In this document: in pieces, positions 46,147 through 57,191 of the stretch
Position numbering within the stretch: position 1 is the first letter of the stretch
How the letters are laid out: each line of letters begins with the position of its first letter
Source of the DNA: Porphyromonas crevioricanis
Lineage (GTDB): Bacteria > Bacteroidota > Bacteroidia > Bacteroidales > Porphyromonadaceae
NCBI RefSeq assembly: GCF_900167225.1
Contig: NZ_FUXH01000003.1
Location: 62,001 to 126,000, forward strand
DNA length: 64,000 nucleotides
Direction: 5' to 3'
Notes under the pieces: model-generated
What the model saw: only the letters and a program-made list of their open reading frames with translations
What the model was told of the DNA's origin: nothing
The model's database searches: none
Translations under genes and position numbers: made by a program

Positions 46147-47220
46147 ATGGCTAATTATTGCGTGATTATGGGCGGCGGCATTGGAAGTCGCTTTTGGCCC
46201 TTCAGCCGGGAGCAACAACCCAAGCAGTTCCTCGACTTCTTTGGTACCGGCCGCTCATTGCTGCAAATGACTTTCGACCGTTTCGCCAAGTTTATTCCTC
46301 AAGAAAATATCTTCGTAGTAACCAATGAGGCCTATGTAGACAAAGTGCAGGCCCAACTGCCGGAAATTCTGCCTTCTCGCATCTTGGGTGAGCCGTGCAG
46401 ACGCAATACGGCTCCTTGCATTGCCTATGCCATGTATTATATCCGCTCGATAGATCCTCAGGCCAACGTAGTGGTAGCCCCCAGCGACCACCTCATACTC
46501 AAAGAGGAGGATTTTGCATTGGCTGCAAATCGAGCTTTGGATCATGTAGCTGCCCACCCCAGCCTTATAACCCTTGGTATCAAACCCTCCAGACCCGAAA
46601 CAGGATACGGATACATCCAGGTTTCCGATCGGGCAAGTGATCACTTGTTCAAGGTAAAAACCTTCACTGAGAAGCCCGATCTGGAGATGGCTAAGATTTT
46701 CTATACCTCCGGTGAGTTTTTGTGGAACAGTGGTATGTTCGTGTGGAACATAGCCACTATCACAGAAGCCTTTGCACAGCATCTACCGGAAGTAGCCTCA
46801 CAACTGGATAGGACAGATATATATGGCAGCGAAGAGGAAAAGACCTTTATCAAAGATCGTTTTCCACGTTGCCCAAGCATCTCTATCGACTACGGAGTAA
46901 TGGAGAAAGCTGAGAACGTGCTCGTTATGCCGGTGGACTTCGGTTGGGCAGACTTGGGGACGTGGGGAGCTCTCTACGAATTGGGAAGTCCAGACAAGAA
47001 TGCAAATGTGGCTCTCAAGAGCAAAGCTCTCTTTTACGAAGCCAAAGGGAACCTTGTGGCATTGGACAACCCCGATAGAGTGGTCGTAGTGCAAGGTATA
47101 GACAACTGCATCGTGGCAGAGAGCGACAACGTACTCTTGATATGTAAACAAGACCAAGAGCAACGAATCAAGCACTTCGTGGCTGACACGGCACTACAGT
47201 TCGGAGACGACTACAACTAG
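46147..47220 (+). CDS. manC: mannose-1-phosphate guanylyltransferase
   Basis: A 357-residue nucleotidyltransferase that makes GDP-mannose from GTP and mannose-1-phosphate. N-terminal signature GGGIGSRFWPFSREQQPKQF, the EPCRRNTAPCIAYA motif, VVAPSDHLI and FTEKPD are all typical. It has only the GMP domain, without the C-terminal isomerase domain. GDP-mannose would feed surface glycan synthesis. The gene symbol is by family. Confidence 0.93.
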   Translation: MANYCVIMGGGIGSRFWPFSREQQPKQFLDFFGTGRSLLQMTFDRFAKFIPQENIFVVTNEAYVDKVQAQLPEILPSRILGEPCRRNTAPCIAYAMYYIRSIDPQANVVVAPSDHLILKEEDFALAANRALDHVAAHPSLITLGIKPSRPETGYGYIQVSDRASDHLFKVKTFTEKPDLEMAKIFYTSGEFLWNSGMFVWNIATITEAFAQHLPEVASQLDRTDIYGSEEEKTFIKDRFPRCPSISIDYGVMEKAENVLVMPVDFGWADLGTWGALYELGSPDKNANVALKSKALFYEAKGNLVALDNPDRVVVVQGIDNCIVAESDNVLLICKQDQEQRIKHFVADTALQFGDDYN

Positions 47221-47252
47221 TCCTCTCTTTAGCCGAGAATATAGGAGACAAA

Positions 47253-48566
47253 GTGGAAGAGAAGCTCTTGCACTATGCTTTCAGGTACCGCCTGTACGAC
47301 TCTCTTGTCTATGTAAATGGGACGGAGGCCGGACAGGCGGTGTCTGTTCTGTCTCCGGGAGAACTGAACATAGATGCCGGACCGGACTTTTTCAATGCCT
47401 CCATCAAGATAGGTGAGGCGGAGATGGTCGGATGTGTAGAGATACACAAGAAAAGCTCCGATTGGTACACACACAAACATGACAGAGATCCGGCGTACGA
47501 CAACGTAATCCTACACATCGTGCTGCAAGACGATGTACCCGTCTACCATGCGAATGGCTCACCCCTACCTACAGCACGAATCTCTATACCGGGAGCCATG
47601 CAACGTCTGGCCGGCGAACTTCTCAGCCGCTCAAAAAGTCCGGCTTGCATAGCCGAAAAAGACCGGATACAAGAAGGGGAATGGCAACATTGGTTACTCC
47701 AGTTGGCAGGGGAACGCCTTGACCGAAAAGCCGAACAAATCAGCCAGATGCTCTTACCTCTGCAAACAGACTGGAATGAGCTAACCTATATCCTGCTCGC
47801 TCGCTACCTTGGTGGCAATGTAAATGCAGAAGCCTTTGAGCAACTGGCACGACACCTGCCCTATTCCTATATCCGCAAGCAACGCGGACAACTGCTGCAA
47901 ATAGAAGCAATGCTGTACGGTATAGCCGGTCTGATACCCGATCCGTCTACTCTCGGGGAGGCGGACGAAGACACTATTCGCTATGTAGAGCAGCTTGACA
48001 GGGAATACTGCTTCCTGGCTCACAAATACGGATTGAGCCCTCTACCTGCGGGCTGTATACGTATGCTACGAATCCGCCCCGCTGCATTCCCAACCATTCG
48101 TATAGCTCAATTTGCAGCCTTGCTCCACAAACACGAATTTCTCTTTAGCCGTCTCATGTCAGCTTCCTGTGTAGAGGAGGCCGAAGCCGTATTCGACCAA
48201 GTGAGAGTATCACCTTATTGGCTCACCCATTATTCTTTCAGCACAACAAGGCCGGAGATAAAGGAGCAGGGAATAAGCCGCAACACTCGTCAGCTGATAA
48301 TAGCCAATGTGCTCTGTCCCCTACTCTCTGCCTATGGGCATATCAGAAAAGATAACTCTTATCGAGAACGGGCAAAAAGACTCCTTGAGCAAATGCCAGC
48401 CGAACAAAATCGCTACACCCGGTTTTTTGTTCCCTCCGTTGTGAAGCCAACCAATATGCTACAAAGTCAAGGGCTGATACAGCTCTACAAAGTCTACTGC
48501 AGCGCAAGCCGCTGCCTGAGTTGCCATATCGGCTACTGTCTATTGAGCAACACTGCCCTAAGTTGA
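47253..48566 (+). CDS. DUF2851 family protein
   Basis: A 437-residue protein of unknown function found in Bacteroidetes. The N-terminal conserved part includes LNIDAGPDFFNASIKIGEAE, MVGCVEIHKKSSDWYTHKHD and AYDNVILHIV. The C-terminal half is mostly helical and has several cysteines (CSASRCLSCHIGYC near the end). It starts at GTG. Its stop lies 34 bases inside the converging sirtuin gene. Confidence 0.9.
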   Translation: MEEKLLHYAFRYRLYDSLVYVNGTEAGQAVSVLSPGELNIDAGPDFFNASIKIGEAEMVGCVEIHKKSSDWYTHKHDRDPAYDNVILHIVLQDDVPVYHANGSPLPTARISIPGAMQRLAGELLSRSKSPACIAEKDRIQEGEWQHWLLQLAGERLDRKAEQISQMLLPLQTDWNELTYILLARYLGGNVNAEAFEQLARHLPYSYIRKQRGQLLQIEAMLYGIAGLIPDPSTLGEADEDTIRYVEQLDREYCFLAHKYGLSPLPAGCIRMLRIRPAAFPTIRIAQFAALLHKHEFLFSRLMSASCVEEAEAVFDQVRVSPYWLTHYSFSTTRPEIKEQGISRNTRQLIIANVLCPLLSAYGHIRKDNSYRERAKRLLEQMPAEQNRYTRFFVPSVVKPTNMLQSQGLIQLYKVYCSASRCLSCHIGYCLLSNTALS

Positions 48567-49240
48567 GCCAAACCGGTAGTCGCCTTTGCCTGTATGTGCT
48601 GTACTCCGGCTCTTGTGGCAGCTACAGGTTGGGGGTCAATCAGGTATATAGGACAGCCTCGTGGCACATAGTTGAGCAAGCCAGCTGCAGGATAAACCAC
48701 AAGTGAAGTGCCGACCACCACGAATATATCGGCCGTTTGAGCAAGTTGTATCGCTGGCTCTATCATAGGCACAGGTTCTCCGAACCATACGATAAACGGA
48801 CGTAACTGACTGCCATCAGGGGCCAAATCTCCTACATGGAGGTCGGGATTGTCGAGATCTACATCATAGAGTACCCGGTCTGTACGCACACTTCTGTTTT
48901 TCATCAGTTCTCCGTGTAGATGTATCACAGAACTACTCCCTGCACGCTCGTGCAGATCATCTACATTCTGAGTAATGATTTTCACTTCGTACTGCTCCTC
49001 CAACTGAGCCAATATGCGATGCCCCTCATTAGGATCACAGCCCTTGTATGCTCTGCGCCTGGCATTATAGAAGTCCAGAACTAATTCTGGATTTCGCTCA
49101 AATCCCTCTATCGAAGCAACATCCTCGACACGATGATTTTCCCACAGCCCATTGCTGTCTCTAAAAGTAGAGATCCCGCTCTCGGCACTCATGCCGGCTC
49201 CAGTAAGGACTACCAATCGGGCTTTCTTTTTTGTTTCCAT
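48533..49240 (-). CDS. cobB: SIR2 family NAD-dependent protein deacylase, no zinc cysteines
   Basis: A 235-residue sirtuin. It has TGAGMSAESGISTFRDSNG for NAD binding, TQNVDDLHERAG, and catalytic HLHGEL. The usual four zinc-binding cysteines between HLHG and RPFIVWFGE are absent, as in other Bacteroidetes sirtuins of this kind. It uses NAD to remove acyl groups from lysine. ATG at 49240 is preferred over a TTG 36 bases upstream. The gene is convergent to and overlaps the DUF2851 gene by 34 bases. Confidence 0.92.
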   Translation of the reverse strand: METKKKARLVVLTGAGMSAESGISTFRDSNGLWENHRVEDVASIEGFERNPELVLDFYNARRRAYKGCDPNEGHRILAQLEEQYEVKIITQNVDDLHERAGSSSVIHLHGELMKNRSVRTDRVLYDVDLDNPDLHVGDLAPDGSQLRPFIVWFGEPVPMIEPAIQLAQTADIFVVVGTSLVVYPAAGLLNYVPRGCPIYLIDPQPVAATRAGVQHIQAKATTGLAQLRAVLLNRQ

Positions 49241-49378
49241 AAGCTGTTTTAATCTATTGTATGATGTACTCCTCAAAGCTAATCAAATCTCAGTGTAGGC
49301 GGATGTATGTCGCTGCTTATAGGGGAGTTTTGTCGATGAGAAGTGAACTGCATTGGAATAATTTCTGAAATATTATTG

Positions 49379-49386
49379 TAGCTTTG
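49379..49386 (+). promoter_or_regulatory. -7 promoter box for the NlpE-like lipoprotein
   Basis: TAGCTTTG fits TAnnTTTG. A TTG lies 23 bases upstream (49353-49355), slightly further than usual. The leader before the ATG at 49502 is about 110 bases. Confidence 0.45.
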
Positions 49387-49501
49387 CCCCGGTGTCGGAG
49401 ACTTTTTTTCGTAGGCCGTTCCTAAACCCTGCGAGCCTCCTCCGCCAAACGAGAAGTTCTTTTTAGTTTAATCTATCTTAATGAGTAAGGAGTTTTTTGA
49501 A

Positions 49502-49948
49502 ATGAAAAAGTTGGTATCCGTTGTAGCTATTGCAGCTACCCTCGTTGCTTGTGGCGGTAACAAGACAACTAACGACGCTACACAAGACAGTATCGCCGCA
49601 GCAGAGAGAGCTGCTTTCGTAGCAGACTCAACCGCAGTAGCTGCCCTCGTAGGCACCTATACAGATACAATACCCGGTGCTAATGCCAAGAGCGAGACCC
49701 AGGTGACTTTGACATTGAATCAGGACAAGTCTTGGAGCAAGTTAGTACACTATACTCAAAATGCCGAAATGGCTGATGAGACTACCAACGGTAGCTTTGT
49801 CCTCAATGCCGACACCCTGTTGCTCAACAACGAGACCAACGACATGTTCTTGGTAATGCCTGAAAAGGTACAGATGCTCAATCAGGACAAGACAATGCCC
49901 GAAAATCCTGATTTCTACGATCTGAAGAAGGAAATGGCAACCGAATAA
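49502..49948 (+). CDS. NlpE-like small lipoprotein
   Basis: A 148-residue lipoprotein. The signal peptide MKKLVSVVAIAATLVACGG has a lipobox at LVAC. It then has a polar Asn/Thr/Asp spacer and a domain with VGTYTDTIPGAN and VTLTLNQDKSWS. These resemble the N-terminal domain of NlpE/copper-resistance lipoproteins. The start is placed at ATG 49502, not at 49481, because the signal peptide begins there. No metal motif (CxxC) is present. A strong hairpin follows. Confidence 0.85.
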   Translation: MKKLVSVVAIAATLVACGGNKTTNDATQDSIAAAERAAFVADSTAVAALVGTYTDTIPGANAKSETQVTLTLNQDKSWSKLVHYTQNAEMADETTNGSFVLNADTLLLNNETNDMFLVMPEKVQMLNQDKTMPENPDFYDLKKEMATE

Positions 49949-50003
49949 GTTGCTGCTTGTCACGAAAGGGGAACTAAGAACACTTCCCTAAAACTAAATC
50001 AAA

Positions 50004-52143
<2,140 letters not shown>

Positions 52144-52171
52144 CCCCGGAAGATTGGCTTAACTTAGTGGC

Positions 52172-53470
52172 ATGACTACCAATGTCCCATTGGCCGAGCG
52201 AATGCGGCCCAAAACTTTAGCCGACTACATCGGACAGGAGCACCTGATAGCTCCGGGGACTGCTCTGCGGAGCATGATAGAGCGCAAACAAATCCCATCG
52301 ATGATTTTGTGGGGGCCTCCTGGTGTGGGCAAAACCTCTTTAGCCGAGATCATTGCCCATACAGCAGAAATACCCTTTTATACCCTGTCGGCAACCTCTT
52401 CGGGAGTAAAAGAGGTACGGCAGGTCATCGAAAGAATGCAGTCGGCCGGCTCCAATCTTTTTGCTTCTCCCCATCGGCCAATCCTTTTCATAGACGAGAT
52501 ACACCGCTTCAGCAAAAACCAACAAGACTCCTTACTCGCTGCTGTCGAACGCGGTGTTTTCACACTAATAGGAGCAACGACGGAGAATCCCGGATTTGAA
52601 GTGATCCGTCCTTTGATCTCACGATGCCAGGTATATGTACTCAAGCCTTTGCAAGACGAACATATCATACAGCTGACTAAACGGGCAATCGAGAATGATG
52701 CACAACTCAAGGCCAAACACTGCGAACTCCAAGAGACAGAAGCACTCATCCACTATGCCGGGGGAGATGCCCGCAAGCTGCTCAATATACTTGACCTGCT
52801 GCTATCCTCGGAAACAGGAGATCGGCTGATCATTACCAACGAGAGAGTACAAAAGAGCATACAGGCAAATCCCACCGCTTTTGACAAGGGAGGTGATTTG
52901 CACTATGACATAGCATCTGCCCTTATCAAAAGTATTCGAGGGAGTGATCCCGATGCTGCTATCTACTGGCTTGCAAGACTTATTGCTGGCGGAGAAGACC
53001 CCAAGTTCATCGCACGGAGACTGATCATATCGGCAGCCGAAGACATTGGCTTAGCCAATCCCAACGCACTATTATTGGCTGTCTCGGCAGCAGAAGCGGT
53101 AGAGCGTATTGGCTGGCCAGAAGGCCGAATCCCACTAGCTGAGGCGACTATCTATCTGGCGACAGCCGAGAAAAGCAATTCTGCTTATACAGCTATTGAC
53201 AAAGCTCTCGACTATGTACAGCAAAGCGGAAATTTGCCTGTACCTCTCCACTTGCGAAATGCATCGAATCGGGTGATGCAGCAATTGGGATATGGTCAAG
53301 GATACAAGTATGCACATGACTTCCCAGGACACTATGTTTCCCAACAATACCTTCCGGATGCAGCCATCCGGGAGAAGTTCTGGCAAGGACAGAAGCACAC
53401 GGCTATGGAAGCACGGATAGCAGAGCGAATAGAACAACTCCAGACGAGACAACACGAAGAGGAGAGATAG
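52172..53470 (+). CDS. rarA: replication-associated recombination protein A (AAA ATPase)
   Basis: A 432-residue RarA/MgsA AAA+ protein that acts at stalled replication forks. N-terminal RMRPKTLADYIGQEHLI, Walker A GPPGVGKTS, Walker B LFIDEIHRF, and sensor GATTENPGFEV are typical. The C-terminal tetramerisation region has ARRLIISAAEDIGLANP. It is downstream of ligA, probably cotranscribed. Confidence 0.95.
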   Translation: MTTNVPLAERMRPKTLADYIGQEHLIAPGTALRSMIERKQIPSMILWGPPGVGKTSLAEIIAHTAEIPFYTLSATSSGVKEVRQVIERMQSAGSNLFASPHRPILFIDEIHRFSKNQQDSLLAAVERGVFTLIGATTENPGFEVIRPLISRCQVYVLKPLQDEHIIQLTKRAIENDAQLKAKHCELQETEALIHYAGGDARKLLNILDLLLSSETGDRLIITNERVQKSIQANPTAFDKGGDLHYDIASALIKSIRGSDPDAAIYWLARLIAGGEDPKFIARRLIISAAEDIGLANPNALLLAVSAAEAVERIGWPEGRIPLAEATIYLATAEKSNSAYTAIDKALDYVQQSGNLPVPLHLRNASNRVMQQLGYGQGYKYAHDFPGHYVSQQYLPDAAIREKFWQGQKHTAMEARIAERIEQLQTRQHEEER

Positions 53471-53676
53471 CAGCACTCTCACAGTATTTTTTATTTAGTC
53501 GTCCCTTAAAGAGCTTCTTTAAGCGAGAGAGCATTGGCAAATGGCACCTCGCTTATTATTTTGATAAGCACCCGATTCTCTCGATTGCGCCGTATCTTTT
53601 GCCCGATAATTCAATATCTTTTTGTCGATCGCTCGGCATCTTTTCCGGGAAGCTCCGAATGAGGACATCGAAAGCT

Positions 53677-53786
53677 TCTTAGCTTTCGGGAAAAAGCAAT
53701 AAAGCTTTCTATCGAAAGCACCTAAGCTTTTCCAGAGAAACTCCTAAGCTCTTGCTCGATTGCTCAATGACTTTGGAAACTTCTTT
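53677..53786. repeat. 22-bp-period intergenic repeat array, family B
   Basis: Five 22-bp units start at 53677, 53699, 53721, 53743 and 53765. They begin TCTTAGCTTT, ATAAAGCTTT, CCTAAGCTTT, CCTAAGCTCT and CAATGACTTT. Adjacent GCTTTC and GAAAGC form short inverted repeats. The period equals that of the arrays at 13750 and 41771, but the unit sequence is different. The last unit diverges most. Confidence 0.8.
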
Positions 53787-53946
53787 CGCCATGGACAGAT
53801 CTTTCGTTATTGAAATAGATTGATAGAGAATAGGTTGCTTGAGAAGAAACAAGCCACACATCAAACGAATCAGCTTACCGGAGCGACCATTGTTCTGACA
53901 ATACAAAGACCCGAAAGTCGTATAGAATTGCTCCCTTTAATCATAA

Positions 53947-53993
53947 AAATCTGCATGTTTCCTACTATGAAGGGAAAGAAAACTTGCAGATTT
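53947..53993. repeat. imperfect inverted repeat
   Basis: AAATCTGCATGTTT (from 53947) and AAAACTTGCAGATTT (to 53993) pair with about two mismatches over 16 bp, with a loop of about 16 bases. It could be an mRNA hairpin or a small palindromic element. Confidence 0.45.
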
Positions 53994-54082
53994 ATCAAAG
54001 GAGTTTTGTAGAATAATTTACTGAATATCAAGAAGTAAGAAGGATATTTAAGGGAAGAACGACTAATTTTCAAAAAAAAGAA

Positions 54083-54114
54083 AAAGCGTCGCACAGAAAC
54101 CCATGCAACGCTTT
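54083..54114 (-). terminator. intrinsic terminator of cobT
   Basis: On the minus strand AAAGCGTTGCAT (54114-54103) pairs with GTGCGACGCTTT (54094-54083) with G-U pairs, and a U-rich tract follows. It is 56 bases after the cobT stop codon. Confidence 0.8.
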
Positions 54115-54169
54115 ATGGAATATAAATCTGGATTTAGCAAAGAAAGGAGACAGTCTGCTACAATTCGCC

Positions 54170-55216
54170 TCAGTCGAAGTACTTCTTTACCGAGGCATGG
54201 ACAAAAGAATCCATTTCATTGACCATCCTCACAGCACTCTCCACGATTGGATAGGCACACACGGCCCCCGACCCTTCTCCCAATCTTAGACCCAAGTTAA
54301 GGATCGGCCGTGCCTGCATTTTGGCCAAAAGATGCTTGTGCCCCGATTCTTGACCGGTATGAGCAAAAATGGCATAAGCCAATACTTCCGGAGCAATAAA
54401 AGAGGCTGCCAGCATGCAGGCGGACATGATAAAGCCATCCACTAAAATCACCATATGCAACTCCGCCGCCCTAAGCATAGCCCCGACAGCCATCACCATT
54501 TCAAATCCTCCAAACTCACTCATCACAGCATAGACATCGTGACGATTTCCTTTGAAACGAGCGAGCGAACGAGTAAGGATATCCAATTTGTGTGCAACTC
54601 CCTTGTCATCGAGCCCGCTGCCTGCCCCGACACACACTGGTAGATCTATATCAGCCAGACACGACATCCAAAGAGAGGATGCAGAGGTATTGCCAATCCC
54701 CATCTCACCAATAGAGAGGATATTGCATCCACTCTGGCGTAGCTTATCCACTTCGGCAGCTCCGTCACGAAGACAACGCTCCATTTCTTCCCGACTCATA
54801 GCTGATTGGTAAAGATAATTATGTGTCCCTTTGCGCACTTTTCGATCAATAATGCTGCACTCTCGTGGGAAATCATAATCAACTCCAGCATCCACCAATA
54901 CCAAACGGAAATTATGCTGGTTGCACAAAAAAGTAATGCCGGCTCCCTTGCCTCCCATGAAGTGTAGCATTTGCTGCCAAGTGACGCAACGAGGCGAAAG
55001 ACTTACACCTTCAACCTCCACTCCGTGGTCTGCCCCGAAAAGGAGATTGGTAGGACAACTTAAATGGGGAGACAGACTGTGCTGAATCATACAAATCTGC
55101 TCAGCCAACGATTCGAGTAAGCCGAGGGAACCTTTGGGCTTGGTCAGATTATTGATTTTGTCAATAACGGCCGGTCTAAGAGTCTCGTCCGGCAGTGTGG
55201 GATGAAAAGGTATCAT
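54170..55216 (-). CDS. cobT: nicotinate-nucleotide--dimethylbenzimidazole phosphoribosyltransferase
   Basis: A 348-residue CobT that makes alpha-ribazole phosphate, the lower-ligand precursor of cobalamin. Conserved TKPKGSLGLLESLA, FGADHGVEVEGVS, and the C-terminal LGLRLGEGSGAVCA with the catalytic glutamate are present. ATG at 55216 is used; the upstream frame begins with TTG and is not family-like. It is downstream of cobU (74-base gap, same strand). Confidence 0.95.
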   Translation of the reverse strand: MIPFHPTLPDETLRPAVIDKINNLTKPKGSLGLLESLAEQICMIQHSLSPHLSCPTNLLFGADHGVEVEGVSLSPRCVTWQQMLHFMGGKGAGITFLCNQHNFRLVLVDAGVDYDFPRECSIIDRKVRKGTHNYLYQSAMSREEMERCLRDGAAEVDKLRQSGCNILSIGEMGIGNTSASSLWMSCLADIDLPVCVGAGSGLDDKGVAHKLDILTRSLARFKGNRHDVYAVMSEFGGFEMVMAVGAMLRAAELHMVILVDGFIMSACMLAASFIAPEVLAYAIFAHTGQESGHKHLLAKMQARPILNLGLRLGEGSGAVCAYPIVESAVRMVNEMDSFVHASVKKYFD

Positions 55217-55290
55217 AGCTGCATTTATGATGTGAGTAAAAAAGTATCGATCATGCAATTTCCCTACCTCGAATTTAGGGCAGAGGCAAT

Positions 55291-55809
55291 TTATTTCAAG
55301 CGCAGTGGCAGGCCGGATACTATCAAGTAGGCCTCATCGCTTCTGGATGCCACATACTGATTGACCCAGCCCAGTAAATCGGCAAATTTGCGCTGCATCC
55401 GATTGGCAGAAGTTCCTCCCAACCCTATTTCATTGCTCACCAATACGAGCAGATCAGCCTGACTTTTGCTTAGCAAGCGATCAAGCTCTTCTTGCATTTG
55501 AGTCCATGCTTTGTCTATTCCCTCTGCTTCGTAATCAAAAAAGAGATTGCTTGCCCAGAGGGTTAAGCAGTCTACCAATACAACACGGCCGGCCAAACCA
55601 AGAGCCCCAATTTGTCTGGTTTCTTCAATATTGGTCCAGGAGCTTCCACGACGCTCCTGATGTTTTCTTACACGGTCAGCAAAATCTGCATCATGCACCT
55701 CGGCTGTCGCCACATAGACCGGACAGTCCGATTCAGCCAAGACCAGACGTTCGGCAAAAAGACTCTTACCGGAACGTTGCCCTCCGCTTACAAAGATTAT
55801 TTTTCCCAT
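55291..55809 (-). CDS. cobU: adenosylcobinamide kinase / GTP:adenosylcobinamide-phosphate guanylyltransferase
   Basis: A 172-residue bifunctional CobU/CobP. It phosphorylates adenosylcobinamide and adds GMP in the nucleotide loop assembly of B12. P-loop SGGQRSGKS is near the N-terminus; the histidine-containing KHQERRGSSWTNIEE is in the expected place. The start is at ATG 55809; 44 upstream codons are not family-like. cobS (synthase) is not in the window, but could lie elsewhere. Confidence 0.94.
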   Translation of the reverse strand: MGKIIFVSGGQRSGKSLFAERLVLAESDCPVYVATAEVHDADFADRVRKHQERRGSSWTNIEETRQIGALGLAGRVVLVDCLTLWASNLFFDYEAEGIDKAWTQMQEELDRLLSKSQADLLVLVSNEIGLGGTSANRMQRKFADLLGWVNQYVASRSDEAYLIVSGLPLRLK

Positions 55810-55856
55810 AGATGCTTTTTCAATGCATATTGGAGCTAAGCCCCACGATAGCAGCA

Positions 55857-55888
55857 CAAAGGTACAGTCTAATAGCCCGTCGTGCAAA
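55857..55888 (-). promoter_or_regulatory. promoter of cobU-cobT
   Basis: TTTG (55888-55885), a 20-base spacer, and TACCTTTG (55864-55857) on the minus strand. This is a full match to the Bacteroidetes promoter consensus. Predicted start is near 55850, giving a leader of about 40 bases. This is too short for a cobalamin riboswitch. Confidence 0.75.
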
Positions 55889-56104
55889 GATATTCGTGGA
55901 GCAAGTTTAATAGCATTGTTAATGCTGCTTTCCCTCAGCATTCAAGACATCCAACCATTGTGATATGCAGACGAGTACGAAGGCAAACTGGATCAGCACT
56001 AAGAGGGAATGGGAAATTTGGTTCCAAGTAATATCTTTGCGCCCGAATTGAGTGGGGGCAAAGTAAAATGTCCCCCTCCGTGACTTGTGCAAATCTAACA
56101 TCCA

Positions 56105-57151
56105 ATGAAAGACAAATCCATAGCAGGCATAATGGGAGGAATACTCCTAATGATGCTTTTCTCCGTAGTCGCATTCGTACTATCCGCCCTTCCCCCTTTT
56201 CGTTCTCTACATATCAGTCCTCTGATTATAGGTATCCTTCTGGGAATGATATATGCCAATACTTTCCGCAGCAAACTACCGGCTTCCTGGGAACCTGGGC
56301 TCAGGATCACAGCAAAAAATATCCTGAGGATAGCAATTGTCTGCTTCGGATTTCGTCTTACTCTCAACGATGTGGCAGCCGTAGGGTGGCAAGGATTATT
56401 GGTGGATGGTCTGGTGGTAAGCTCTGTAATACTATTGGGAACGGGACTCGGACGCCTGTTCCGATTAGATCGTAATCTCAGTATCCTTACCGCTTCCGGC
56501 TCTGCTATCTGTGGAGCAGCAGCTGTGCTTGGCACAGAGCCAGTACTTGGTGACAAACCCTACAAAACGGTGATAGCCGTATCGACAGTAGTACTATTTG
56601 GTACCATGGGGATGTTCCTCTATCCGGCCTTGTACCACTCGGGATTGCTATCCTCTCTCAGCGAACATCAGCTGGCCATCTATACCGGCTCTACGCTGCA
56701 CGAGGTAGCCCATGTGGCCGGAGCAGGGGCTGCGATGGACAACCCCATAATTGCCAACTTGGCCACTATTACGAAGATGATACGTGTCATTTTGTTGGCT
56801 CCATTTCTGCTTCTGCTCAGTTTTTTCACAGGTCGCCGAAAGCAAGAATATTCCGGTCGTCGTGAAATATCTATTCCCTGGTTTGCTATTTGGTTCTTAT
56901 TAGTGATCATTCTTAACTCATGGCTGGGACAGATGGCACAGATGCACGACTTCTCAGACTCATTTCAGCAAATGGGCAAATACATCGAACAGGCTGATAC
57001 CTTTGCTCTCACCATGGCTATGGCTGCTCTGGGTAGCGATGCCGGATTTCGCCGATTCCGTGAAACCGGATTCAAACCCTTCTTATTGGCCTTGCTTCTC
57101 TTCATTTGGCTCATCTTCTTTGGTTATACTGCCGTGAGACTCATTTGCTGA
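56105..57151 (+). CDS. YeiH family putative sulfate exporter
   Basis: A 348-residue membrane protein with about ten helices. Family features: HISPLIIGILLGMIYANT, the inner GSAICGAAAVLGTEPVL, and GSTLHEVAHVAGAGAAMDN. The family is named for putative sulfate export or uptake, but its substrate is not well established. It is divergent from cobU with a gap of about 295 bases. Confidence 0.88.
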   Translation: MKDKSIAGIMGGILLMMLFSVVAFVLSALPPFRSLHISPLIIGILLGMIYANTFRSKLPASWEPGLRITAKNILRIAIVCFGFRLTLNDVAAVGWQGLLVDGLVVSSVILLGTGLGRLFRLDRNLSILTASGSAICGAAAVLGTEPVLGDKPYKTVIAVSTVVLFGTMGMFLYPALYHSGLLSSLSEHQLAIYTGSTLHEVAHVAGAGAAMDNPIIANLATITKMIRVILLAPFLLLLSFFTGRRKQEYSGRREISIPWFAIWFLLVIILNSWLGQMAQMHDFSDSFQQMGKYIEQADTFALTMAMAALGSDAGFRRFRETGFKPFLLALLLFIWLIFFGYTAVRLIC

Positions 57152-57176
57152 CAGGCTTTCATTTCGCAGTCTCAAT

Positions 57177-57184
57177 TATCTTTG
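57177..57184 (+). promoter_or_regulatory. -7 promoter box immediately before hflX
   Basis: TATCTTTG fits TAnnTTTG, and the hflX ATG starts at 57192. The expected transcript start would be at or next to the ATG, so the mRNA would be leaderless or nearly so. A TTTG lies 29 bases upstream, which is too far. Confidence 0.4.
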
Positions 57185-57191
57185 TGTCTGT

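Larger units (their letters stand above)
53471..54169. other. intergenic region rarA to cobT with repeats
   Basis: 699 bases without a supported gene. It includes CTTAAAG/CTTTAAG at about 53506-53524 as a possible end of rarA mRNA. It also holds the 22-bp array at 53677-53786, a 16-bp imperfect inverted repeat at 53947-53993 and the cobT terminator. Frames of 63-74 codons in the region (for example 53709-53906) run through repeats and lack a known domain. Confidence 0.6.

Noticed and set aside
53709-53906. 65-codon frame in the rarA-cobT gap
   Set aside because: It overlaps the 22-bp array; no domain or start context. A real small protein cannot be fully excluded.
55810-56104. Cobalamin riboswitch upstream of cobU
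   Set aside because: The predicted leader is only about 40 bases and no B12-box-like sequence is seen.
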